A DNA stretch of 11,518 nucleotides. Origin: Euperipatoides rowelli. Taxonomy: Eukaryota; Onychophora; Udeonychophora; Euonychophora; Peripatopsidae. The notes under the pieces were generated by a model that saw nothing but the letters and a program-made list of their open reading frames with translations, searched no databases and had not been told where the DNA came from. Location of the stretch: the NCBI GenBank assembly GCA_003024985.2, contig PXIH01S0018203.1, one strand, 5' to 3'. Position numbers and translations under genes: made by a program. This document shows positions 1 through 7,775 of this stretch, piece after piece. Within the stretch, counting starts at the first letter, position 1. Each line of letters begins with the position of its first letter.

Positions 1-206
1 TTATTATTATAAACCAAATTACCATCAATTGAAATCACCTGAAATGGTGGTAAGAACACCACCTGTGTATAAACTTGGTAAACTATTGTGATATTAGGAT
101 CCACTTGTTTCCTAAAAGCATATTTTCCCATTTTATTTTGGTTCATGCAGGTAATTTTATTCATATTAAGAATAATGTTTACCATATTTATCCAGCACCA
201 ATATGC
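1..206 (-). pseudogene. Protease-to-RT linker fragment of the LTR element, truncated by the window edge
   Basis: After a TAG at 207-209 the minus strand stays open for 68 codons to the window edge, the longest uninterrupted coding stretch of this element here. The first Met codon follows about seven codons in. The translation includes VNIILNMNKITCMNQNKM, which could correspond to the end of the protease fold where families carry an I-L-G-x-D-type motif (the Gly and Asp are not kept), and later VVFLPPFQVISIDGN, a hydrophobic, Pro-containing stretch like those between protease and reverse transcriptase in Ty3/Gypsy Pol. I see no RT motif; it would start left of the window. The assignment rests on position after the active site and on low stop density. 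Confidence 0.45.
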
Positions 207-359
207 CTAGTCAACCTACATTTTGAAAAATATTAAACTTTTACTCAGTTAGGGTTGTTTAAAATTTTATTCTTAAATGTTACCTCCCTAATAGAGAGTG
301 CTTAACATTGACAATAGCTAATTACACATTTCTTACATTATTCTAACCTTATTAATTTT

Positions 360-480
360 TTGTTTAGCAACTGATATATTTTTAGACCACTATACTTAGA
401 TCAGCTCCAAGTCAATTCTAATTGTGACCATAATGTTTTCTTACGTCATGTCTATGTTGGGTATAACTTTGCCATTATTG
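360..480 (-). pseudogene. Aspartic protease (PR) active-site relic with a frameshift
   Basis: The minus strand reads IPNIDMT, a stop, then ENIMVTIRID in one frame. The last Asp codon (GAC) is at 411-413. The next recognisable codons, GGA GCT GAT CTA AGT ATA GTG GTC at 385-408 (Gly-Ala-Asp-Leu-Ser-Ile-Val-Val), are in a different frame, separated by two bases where a three-base codon is expected. The Asp, then Gly-Ala-Asp and hydrophobic residues match the surroundings of the Asp-Thr/Ser-Gly active site of retroelement pepsin-like proteases, which process the Gag-Pol polyprotein. The break falls inside the active site, so this copy cannot make protease. Frameshift and stop both argue for age. 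Confidence 0.55.
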
Positions 481-682
481 TGGGTACTTTTGTCTACCAG
501 ATATATGCCCACCCATAAATCTGACTCTAGTTTTTTTTTTTTTAAATATCTAATTGTTGTGTTGGCTGTGCTAATTTAATGGCATTTACACTAGTAGTGG
601 TAATTGATGCTGATTTTCTGTTTACTTGTGTTAAATTATCTAAGGCCTTTTGTCTTTGTCTAATTTTTTAATATATATTTCC

Positions 683-715
683 CCTTCTCAGATTAAAATA
701 TGGCTTACCAATGTT
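683..715 (-). pseudogene. Degenerate nucleocapsid zinc knuckle
   Basis: The minus strand encodes NIGKPYFNLRR here, inside an Asn/Gln/Lys-rich region (about 870-560). It lines up with the core of a CX2CX4HX4C zinc knuckle: the Gly-Lys-Pro and aromatic positions remain, the His is Tyr, the Cys residues are lost and one Gly codon appears to be missing. Knuckles of this type bind the element's RNA during packaging. The position between the capsid-like block and the protease motif is as expected. On its own this match would be weak; it counts because of its neighbours. Confidence 0.4.
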
Positions 716-1101
716 TATGTGATTTTGTTGCCAGCTAAACCTTCTTTGTTAATTTCTGTCAAACTACTATTTTTCTTATTAACTATCTGTGAAATCATTT
801 TTCCAGGGATACTTATTGTCTTTTCCATTGTTCCTACTAGCATAGTTGTTATAATCTTTGTAATAATTATTAAATTTTATTGTGTTATTTTGAAAGAACT
901 ATTCATATTCTGATCCTGAATCTCATTGAAGGCCGACATTTTTATTTTATTTGCATTGCTTCTCTAACACTTAAAAGCATCTCATCTGGATTATCTTACA
1001 GCTAGATAGTTCCTAAAAGTTATGCATATTTTAGTTGATTTTCATGCATATTTTTTTCAATTTTCCAATCAGGAACTATGGTCATTTGAAACTTCCAAGT
1101 T

Positions 1102-1800
1102 TCAAGAACATAGTCTCCTTGTCCATGTTTCTGTTAAATATATATCTGTCAATTTATGTTCTACTTCTTTCAATATGTTATCCATAAAATATTGTTTTAA
1201 AAATCTTTGCTTAAGATGATCCCAAGACATTGTGTCATCTTGTCAATTGCCACCATTCCAAAAAGTTTTAAAAACATTTACTGTAGCATAATTATTAAGG
1301 CAATTTATTAAGAAGCAAAAGGCTTCAACATATTTTAAAAATTTTGGGGGGGTATTTCCTATTAAAATATAACTTGATATCTTTTCCAAAGATTTTGGTA
1401 TCATTACTCTTTTTATTATGCCTAGCCATTATTGAATGGTTTCTTTTTGCACTAGGAATCATTTGTGGACTTGATCTTGTACACAATTTTGTTCTGGTGT
1501 TTGGTCTAGTATTGGACTAGATGTTCTATTTTATGTATTTGAATATTTTCTATCTGACCTATAAGATTATGCAACTCTATGTATCTATCTTCACATGTAT
1601 TATAAATAAATGTAATGTTCATTCTCAATGGAATATGGAATATTGTTTGCTAGATGAGTTTGCCAGGTTTTTATATTGCTTTACAGTTGTTTTATTTCTA
1701 TCTCTAATTTATCCAACAAGTTTTTATTTAAATTTTGTTGATATCTCCTACCAGTTTCTTGAGTAGAAATAGCTGCCTTAATTCTATTTATTACTGATGT
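1102..1800 (-). pseudogene. Gag capsid relic of the LTR retrotransposon
   Basis: One minus-strand frame can be followed from 1800 down to a TGA at 1102-1104, with roughly ten internal stops over about 230 codons. Its first part is polar and heptad-like (QQNLNKNLLDKLEIEIKQL, stop TAA at 1681-1683), fitting a coiled-coil Gag N-terminus. The best-preserved parts are about 50 codons ending at a TGA at 1243-1245 (includes NYATVNVFKTFW) and 46 open codons at 1105-1242 containing MSWDHLKQRFLKQYF. A Trp, about 15 residues, then W-x-x-[LF]-x-x-x-F followed by a helical segment is the pattern of the Retrotrans_gag capsid family. After 1102 the frame changes, and similar coding continues towards 900 (VPDWKIEKN; then NPDEMLLSVREAMQIK). 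The capsid would form the cytoplasmic particle that packages the element RNA. An upstream stretch to about 2000 (MEISIKEQEFKVRNL) may also be Gag. Family assignment is by pattern recognition only. Confidence 0.6.
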
Positions 1801-1830
1801 TCAGTTTCTGGTAACATTATAGGATAAAAT

Positions 1831-2093
1831 AAAGTTTATTATAAACAATTAATGTTCAAATAAGAATATAAATAAACAAAATAATGTGATACTAGCATAA
1901 ACTCCATCAGAATTACTGAAACTTCAGAGGTTCCTGACCTTAAACTCTTGTTCCTTAATGCTTATTTCCATTCTAGTCTTTGTTATCTTTGTTTAAATTG
2001 TAGGTTTTTGTCCTTCAATGTTTAAATCTCAATATGGATCAATAAAAAAATGTAACATATTACATAACATGTATTTGTAACAATTCTTATATT
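1831..2093. other. Spacer between Gag relic and hairpin, possibly Gag N-terminus or leader
   Basis: The minus strand at about 1890-2000 still shows broken coding-like stretches (MEISIKEQEFKVRNL then a stop). These could be the upstream end of Gag or chance. A 5' LTR and a primer-binding site would be expected around here, but I found no convincing TG...CA boundaries and cannot compare with the other LTR, which is outside the window. Confidence 0.3.
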
Positions 2094-2132
2094 TCAGATC
2101 ACTGAAACTTAAAAAAAACATCAGTGATCTGA
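2094..2132. repeat. Perfect 12-bp inverted repeat with 15-nt A-rich loop
   Basis: TCAGATCACTGA at 2094-2105 is the exact reverse complement of TCAGTGATCTGA at 2121-2132. The 15-nt spacer is A-rich. As RNA or extruded DNA it would form a stable hairpin. It lacks the polypyrimidine loop and stem of the histone mRNA 3' hairpin. It might be a snap-back remnant of a small element or a structure in the leader/LTR of the flanking LTR element. Confidence 0.7.
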
Positions 2133-2324
2133 CATATTACTTACTGTTTTTTTAATATTCCAATCATTTTTTTTTAAAAAAATTATAAATGAAATAATTA
2201 TTGAATTATTACACCCTATGCTCTTTTTTAAAAAAAAAATTAAATAACAATAAGGATAAAGTTGAGCCTAGCTACTTTTGCATCTTTCTAGAATGTAAGA
2301 TACATAATTTTTGTTTTGGTTTCG

Positions 2325-2335
2325 TTGTCGAGTGG
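2325..2335 (+). promoter_or_regulatory. Pol III A box of the SINE head
   Basis: TTGTCGAGTGG matches the A-box consensus TRGYNNARNGG at all fixed positions except the second base (T for R). Confidence 0.5.
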
Positions 2336-2380
2336 ATTCACATTCGCTTGATAAACCGGAGGCATATGCCGAGGAGTACA

Positions 2381-2391
2381 GGTTTGCTTCC
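2381..2391 (+). promoter_or_regulatory. Pol III B box of the SINE head (degenerate)
   Basis: GGTTTGCTTCC differs from the B-box consensus GGTTCGANNCC at two fixed positions: C to T, and A to C. The C-to-T change is what decay of a methylated CpG would give. Confidence 0.45.
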
Positions 2392-2503
2392 CGGCTTGGA
2401 CGGTTATGGAATGTTTTTTTCCCTAGCTGTAACATCTTGCTTTGGGTTTTTCCAAGTACGTTGCCATGTTTAACCCTTTCCACTGCAATGTTGATTCTCA
2501 ATC

Positions 2504-2593
2504 GCCATTTTTAATTTTGTAGTTGCACTCCAAAGTCTATTCTGAATAGCCATTTTTAATTTTGTAGTTGCACTCCAAAGTCTATTCTGAATA
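2504..2593 (+). repeat. Perfect 45-bp tandem duplication in the SINE tail
   Basis: The unit begins GCCATTTTTAATTTTGTAG at 2504 and again at 2549. The two 45-bp units (2504-2548, 2549-2593) look identical base for base, and a third unit begins GCC at 2594 before diverging. Identity between copies implies a duplication much younger than the decay of the surrounding relics. Confidence 0.88.
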
Positions 2594-2659
2594 GCCTTTT
2601 TTATTTTCTAATCAATAATTATTATTATATTAAAATATGCTTTAATTACAATTTGTTTT

Positions 2660-3420
2660 TGTTTTCAAAGACTTAAAAGACTCCAAATATATTTGTCTTT
2701 AATTATCCCAAGAGATATTTAAAAAAAAAATTAACAGAATACTAAATCGTAATTTAAAGTGAAAAAAAAAATTGATTTTTGGTTTTTAGTGTGCACCGGA
2801 CTTAAAAATTTGGCACAAGAACTATTTTTAGTAACTTTAATTGGTGTTTTCTCTTACATAAAAAAAACTTAAACAAAAAAAATAGTTGATGCCCATGTAA
2901 CAAACTTATTGTTACGTCAATTGGAGATGTCAGATGGTAGTTTCTATAAAACATCCAAATGTATGTTTACGCCCAAAATGTGGAATCTTTATTACTGGTA
3001 GTTTTTAGTATAATTGTAGAAATTTGGAGGTTGGGTAATTATTGTAGGCTATTTTAATGAGATAACATTCTACTTTCACTCCACTTTTACCCATTGTTTT
3101 TGAAGTAGGTTAGACTTCTATTGTGTTTCATATCAATTCATCATGGTAAATTTTATTAAATGTTTCAATAGTTTTCCATTTCTTTCACATTTAAATTTCT
3201 TTACTTATGTATTTCTTTTAGTTTGTTTATTTGTTTCTGACTTTTTAGATTAACAACTTTATTTTATCTTTTTACAATAATTGTAATTATTACACAAGAA
3301 ATCAGATCGAAACAAATTTGTGCATGTTCTGGAAAATCAAAAGTCAATTATTTTACACAATTTTATTATCCTGTTTTTTTTATCATTTGTATTCTCCTTT
3401 TGTGACTTAAAGGTCAAATG
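2660..3420. other. AT-rich non-coding stretch
   Basis: No coding-like frame or element signature seen. It has several A-runs and a weak 7-bp inverted repeat (GTAACAA/TTGTTAC near 2897-2915). Confidence 0.5.
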
Positions 3421-3506
3421 TAATGGATTTTTTAATTTTTTTTTTTTTTTTTTTTTTTTTTTGATTTTCATAAAAAAATCCACTGGAAAAAAAATTAAAT
3501 CCATTA
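3421..3506. repeat. Inverted repeat enclosing a 27-nt poly-T run
   Basis: TAATGGATTT followed by a T-run, AA and more T at 3421-3443 is the reverse complement, with a 3-nt bulge, of the segment at 3487-3506 ending AAATCCATTA. Between the arms lies most of an uninterrupted run of 27 T at 3436-3462. The poly-Phe open frame here (3320-3571) follows from the T-run and is not a gene. The T-run may be the tail of an old minus-strand retroposed insert. Confidence 0.55.
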
Positions 3507-5129
3507 AAAAAAAGTTATTTAAAGATAAAATTAAGAATATTCATATCCTTAGTCTCAGATTACAAAAGTAAGCTTTCAAATTTTTTGGTGGTCTGAGATT
3601 AATTTGATGACAATTTTTTTTTCTACAGCTGTTTTCTTTGTAATAATTTAACATGTAAATAGAGGTATGTTCTATTTGTATTAATGATCATTTTAATTTT
3701 AAAAAAAAATAACAAATTGGACCATAATAGCACAAAAATTGAATTTAATTCTGATTTTTTTTACAAGTATTTAAACAATTAGTCCATACGATTCCCAGCC
3801 TTTAGCTGATGAAGATAGCAAATATTATATTGTTAAGTATAGCAAGCTCTATTCATATCTGAACAATGACCTAACAAAATGTCTCCCCTGGTGTATACAA
3901 TGGACAATATTATTTTAAGGAGGAGGAGATAAAAACAATTATTTTAAAAAGTGAATTTTAAACAACTATTTTTTTATTTATTTGTTTTTTCTGGTGGATA
4001 TTTTTTTTTAGTAAAAATCTTTGAAAATCAATAATATTTTTTAAAAAAAAAAAATCTGTTACATTTGAACTTTAAAATTTTGTACATTGCTTTTCAATTA
4101 CATAACTTTTTTTTTTATTTGTTAATGTAGTGCAAACAAAACCCAAAAGTCTTTACTTCTATACAAACTTATTAGAATTTAAATTGTTTACTCACAATTT
4201 TATTATCATACTAAATATAAAGTTTTTTTTTATCATTGATTAAATATTAAAATAGTTTACTAACTCTATAAACTTGTTTTTTTTTCCAATCATTTTTGAA
4301 TGGATTATAAAAAAAATATTTTAATTGACTTATTAGAAAATAAATGTTTATATAAACATCTCATTGTGATCTCTCCTGCTTCTTAATTAAATTCTGAGAA
4401 ATGATATTAACAAAAAAAAAATATCATATTTTAAAATTAGAGAAAAAATCTGATAATAAATTATATGAAACAGATATTTTACCATATAATAAATTAATCA
4501 TAATAACTTGCGAATTAAAAATACATGTATTCAATTGCTATTTTTCAAATATAATTTACAGTTTTTTTTAGCCCTTTCATAAGATGATTAGCCTATATTG
4601 TGGGGTAAAATTAGAACTTACCATCTCTAAAAGTTGAAAGACATTATTTCATAGCAAATTTTCTCTCATTTAGGCTTAATAATGGAAGTTGTATAACTCT
4701 TGTTATTTGCTACAGCTCTAGATAATAACTACTGGAAAGCAATTATGTATTGAACAGTTTTGTAGAATATTGTCGTAGTTCGCCTTAAACTATTTATGCA
4801 TTGATTAATATAGTATATCCATAGAGGAAAAATACCATAAATAAATGAAATCAGATATAGCTAACAACTAAAATACTACAGGTAAAGTGAAAATATATTA
4901 CAAAAGCATGAGTGAAAGAAAAGTACATTTGTCACTTTCCAGTATATGTACTCATGTATATGTACAGGCTAATGAGTAAGACTAGAGTAGGCTACCATAG
5001 TAGTGCTTTGGTGCATGTTCTATACATTCAAAGTTAGTCACGGTTTGTGTGTTCCAATAATTATTAGTATATTTGGAAATTTTTTAATGTTTTGGAGAAA
5101 TCTTTATGTTAAGGGAGCAATTTGACTAA
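3507..5129. other. AT-rich non-coding stretch
   Basis: No gene or element recognised. Homopolymer runs are frequent, including a T6-A12 junction at 4037-4054. A short direct repeat TATATGTAC occurs twice between about 4940 and 4970. A weak 7-bp inverted repeat (TCTCAGA/TCTGAGA) lies at about 3550-3600. Confidence 0.5.
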
Positions 5130-5371
5130 ATCTGGTTGTTTCTATCATCATTTTCAGAAGGAAATAGGAGTTTAACTGTTGATAGTCTTGTCTTTACTCC
5201 TTCTTTCAAAATGTACAACAGTAAGACATAATCTGGCATCTCAAGTGGCAAGATATAATCAATTTAAATACTCAAATTGCTATTAAGTTGAAAAACCAAA
5301 CCAAAGAAATTGATATACTCAAAGTTGAAGCAATGGCCTTATTGGAAACTGTTGTAACAAACTTAAATTAA
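5130..5371 (+). pseudogene. Coding-like relic, part 1 (coiled-coil-like, unknown family)
   Basis: Two overlapping plus-strand frames carry protein-like sequence. The first is open from 5130 to a TAA after codon ACA near 5226 (includes GNRSLTVDSLVFTPSFKMYN). The second is open from about 5225 to a TAA at 5369-5371 and includes IAIKLKNQTKEIDILKVEAM, a polar helix with hydrophobics spaced as in a coiled coil. A single frameshift near 5225 would link them. I do not recognise the family; a retroelement ORF1/Gag N-terminus is one possibility. Alternatively 5158-5220 could be a short exon, since it is flanked by a pyrimidine-rich tract ending CAG and by GTAAGA at 5221. No promoter or plausible full-length start is visible. 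Confidence 0.32.
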
Positions 5372-5534
5372 TTTTTATTATGACTTCAGCAAAGTTTTTT
5401 TTTCTTGTTTCTTTGCCAGACATGGATCTCAAGATCAGAATTGACAAAAAAAAAATATCCATTCACCAAAGTCAGTTAAATCAGGAACCTTTAATATTTA
5501 CATTTTTTCTTGTTTCCTTATTTTTATTAATATT

Positions 5535-6560
5535 TATAATGACTGACAGTGCTAATAATGATCTTGGCACCACATCAAGGGAATAAGGTAAATCACCCTT
5601 CATCATTAAATAGAAAATTTCCTCCATTAATTTTGTCACCCATTGCTACACCAATTTTAGTGGACAGACATATGTATGTGTAGGCACATATTTTTATCCT
5701 AAACAGTTTATTCAAACATTTTGCAATAAGTTAACTAAAAATGTACAACTACAAAGAGGGTGAATAATTTGATTGTGAAATAGAGTTAAGGAGCTTTTGA
5801 GTGAGAAGATGTCCTTAACCAGGATAATCAGAAAGTACAATACCTTGATGAAGATCCATCATTAGCAATACCTGAGATAGCCTTTCCACCAATACCATTG
5901 ATTGCATAGTTTCCAATTAGCAGCCCAGCCCCGTCATCTTTTAATAATTTTGATAATATTAATTTCCAAATAAGGCCAGAATATAATAGTTTTGGGTTTG
6001 TAAATTAATTGACTCCTATTATATCTCACAGAGAGCAAATTCCTCCCCCTCATATTAACCTTTTTGACTCTAAAGATTTGAACAGTGTAAGATACTTAGT
6101 TTCAAACCCTAAGAGAGAACAGTATCTCAAATTATTTTTAAAATGTATTTCAACCTCAGGCTGAACCTGATGGAGCTTAACAACATATGCTAATTCCCAT
6201 GGGAGATGCCATGGGAACATGTCTAAACAGGGAAATGTGGGATGATTGTTTACTTACGTAATTTAAATAACTTTTAATCAATGTTGTCAGGCTTGACATA
6301 TCAAAGCATTCACCTAGAACTTTCAAGAATCAGTGAAGCATGCTCTTGAAATATGTGTTTATATTTGTAATCCAGTCCTTCTATTTTACAATAAGACAAA
6401 TCTTCTCCTGTAACTACAGACAGAGCTATACAGATTATAAGAGAATGCTTGAATCAAAATGCAACTTGTCCATAAAGTTTTATTTTTCGAAAAACATCAA
6501 AAACGCAGTACTCTCTAATTTGATGGTAACCTATACAATAAGCAACATTCATGAATAAAA
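5535..6560 (+). pseudogene. Coding-like relic, part 2 (proline-rich, unknown family)
   Basis: Plus-strand coding-like stretches continue through several frames. At 5539-5586 the frame reads MTDSANNDLGTTSRE then TAA. A neighbouring frame at about 5588-5670 is Pro-rich (FPPLILSPIATPILVD). From 5805 one frame runs to 6161 with only two stops in 119 codons (TAG 5907-5909, TAA 6006-6008), including VQYLDEDPSLAIPEIAFPPI and INLFDSKDLNSVRYLVSNPK. It then meets TGA at 6162-6164 and 6168-6170 and continues patchily towards 6500. Another frame ends as 72 open codons at 6340-6558 (includes NYRQSYTDYKRMLESKCNLS). In DNA this AT-rich, random sequence should have far more stops, so I infer decayed coding sequence. 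A minus-strand reading at 5840-6095 is also fairly open but shorter. I assign no function; a Gag-like or DNA-transposon ORF is possible. Confidence 0.38.
6194..6217. repeat. Perfect 9-bp inverted repeat, 6-nt loop
   Basis: TTCCCATGG at 6194-6202 and CCATGGGAA at 6209-6217 are exact reverse complements separated by GAGATG. It is GC-richer than its surroundings and lies inside the unrecognised coding-like relic. Confidence 0.8.
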
Positions 6561-7680
6561 TAAAACATGATTTTTTTAGTTTTAAAAAAATAAATAAAAG
6601 ATAACTGATCAAAATGTTCTTAAGAATATGTTTCCACCTTTAACTCAATTTTTGATCTTGGTGGACATATTGCATTTTTATTCAACACTCCTCATAAATG
6701 TGCTTAAAGTCTAATGTTGTTTGGGGTCATTGTATTTAATCCTGCACAATGAGAATGGAAATTTTATTTTTATCTTTGAATTCCTTCTTCTTAAATTGTA
6801 AAACTAAATAGGTTTTATTTGAAATGTGAATATAGTAAAAAAAAAAAGGTTTTAGTATATAAAGCTAAATTCAATAAATATTCTAAAAATAATAATTTCA
6901 AATACATTTTAAGAAGTCATGGATAATGTCATACTTATATGATTAATATTGACAGTTTAATTTTTAAAACAAAAAAATCTAAATGTTTAATAGATTTTAT
7001 TAATACCTAATAATAAAATAAATTAAGTATTTATAAACTTAAGTGACTTTGATTTGAGATTAAGTTAAGTAAGAAGTTTTAAACATAAAACTAGTTATAT
7101 TTTATCACTTTGTATATTAATAATGTAAAGAAAATCATGATACAGGTCTAATGTATATTTTTTTAAAAAAAATATGCATCAAATATTATTATTTGCATCA
7201 AGTTATTGTAGTTTATTTATTTATAATTTCAAAATGAATTGGGTAATGATCTTTTTGTTTTCAACTCAATATTAACTTATTTTTAATAAATATAATAAGG
7301 CACACAATATCATTTGATTTAATGACAAAAAATAACAGATAAATGGGGGTGGGGTTAGGATGATTTTGTATCCCAATAAACAAATTATTACAATAATACA
7401 ATATTTCACCATTCTAATAAAGTTTTTTTTTTTTTAAAAAAAAAAATCCTATTTGTTAATAATATATATTTAAAAATGATATTGAAAAAAAATTAGAGAT
7501 CTTTCACTTTCTGTTATTATTACAGAATATTCGTTGACTGTAAATCTTCAAAAGAAAACTTAGTTATGTAAAAGGGCCATGTTGCTAAATAATAATGGAA
7601 TTATGCTGGACAATGACAATATCCAGACTCAAACCTTGTGTCAGGTAGATGTTTATTTTTTATGAAATTACTTTGAGTAA
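6561..7680. other. AT-rich non-coding stretch
   Basis: No coding-like frame or recognised element. It contains two T-run/A-run junctions (7158-7172 and 7423-7446). A somewhat less AT-rich patch at about 7575-7655 resembles nothing I recognise. Confidence 0.5.
7423..7446. repeat. T13-A11 junction tract
   Basis: Thirteen T are followed directly by eleven A. This is the longest of five such junctions in the window; the others are at 2167-2182, 2224-2239, 4037-4054 and 7158-7172. The one at 7158-7172 sits in a longer near-palindrome (7151-7179, 13 of 14 arm positions matching). Confidence 0.85.
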
Positions 7681-7683
7681 GTT

Positions 7684-7772
7684 TTCTCCCTCTAACACTA
7701 TCTCTCTCTTTTTCTATCTCTCCTTCTCTTACTCTCATTCTCTCTCCCTCTCTTTATATATATATATATATA
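7684..7772 (+). repeat. Pyrimidine-rich microsatellite followed by (TA)9
   Basis: 7684-7754 is almost entirely C and T, with many CT units (for example TCTCTCTCT at 7701-7709), and passes directly into nine TA units at 7755-7772. It lies at the truncated 3' side of the minus-strand LINE; the last LINE-like codons end at about 7776. It could have grown from a simple-repeat tail of the element or may mark the break where the element's end was lost. Confidence 0.85.
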
Positions 7773-7775
7773 TTT

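Larger units (their letters stand above)
1..1830 (-). mobile_element. Decayed LTR retrotransposon (Ty3/Gypsy type), Gag-to-protease part, running off the left edge
   Basis: Translating the minus strand from about 1830 leftward gives retroelement landmarks in the expected order: a polar, coiled-coil-like Gag start (about 1797-1650), a capsid-like block (about 1400-1105), an Asn-rich stretch with a degenerate zinc knuckle (about 870-560), an aspartic-protease active-site region (about 480-360), and an open stretch from 206 to the edge. Frame changes and stops interrupt every part, so the copy is dead. Reverse transcriptase, RNase H and integrase would lie left of position 1. The 5' LTR and primer-binding site should lie right of about 1830, but I could not identify them. 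Gag plus knuckle plus protease in this order points to Ty3/Gypsy; a BEL-type element cannot be excluded without the RT. Plus-strand open frames at 650-913, 1022-1219 and 1521-1766 are antisense shadows. Confidence 0.66.
2318..2655 (+). mobile_element. Probable tRNA-derived SINE
   Basis: This block is visibly richer in G and C than its surroundings. Its head carries TTGTCGAGTGG (2325-2335), a good match to the Pol III A box (TRGYNNARNGG), and GGTTTGCTTCC (2381-2391), close to the B box (GGTTCGANNCC). The two are 45 nt apart, which would fit a tRNA with a long variable arm (Ser/Leu class). Counting back from the A box puts tRNA nucleotide 1 at about 2318, immediately after a TTTTTGTTTT that recurs at 2656-2665: a possible target-site duplication, though low in complexity. 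The T-arm stem pairs poorly, so this is not a working tRNA. The body (about 2400-2500) is unrecognised, and the tail contains a tandem duplication and AT-rich sequence. Such elements are transcribed by Pol III and moved by a partner LINE; I see no shared 3' end with the LINE in this window. Confidence 0.5.

Noticed and set aside
650-1766. Plus-strand open frames (650-913, 1022-1219, 1521-1766)
   Set aside because: Hydrophobic, featureless translations lying antisense to the minus-strand Gag relic.
2318-2400. A functional tRNA gene
   Set aside because: A and B boxes are present, but the T arm and acceptor stem pair poorly; better read as a decayed SINE head.
2201-2514. Overlapping open frames on both strands
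   Set aside because: They overlap the GC-richer SINE; openness on both strands reflects its composition, and no domain is seen.
3320-3571. An 83-codon open frame
   Set aside because: Centred on a poly-T run giving poly-Phe; low-complexity artefact.
5380-5586. A 68-codon open frame as an intact small gene
   Set aside because: Mostly homopolymer-derived residues; only its last 15 codons look protein-like, and these fit the larger relic.
5840-6095. Minus-strand coding in the unrecognised relic
   Set aside because: Two frames of about 53 codons are open (one Gly-rich), but the plus-strand frame extends further with fewer stops; not fully excluded.
7684-7754. Pyrimidine-rich tract as a splice-acceptor polypyrimidine tract
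   Set aside because: Too long and repetitive, followed by (TA)9 rather than an acceptor AG with an open frame.
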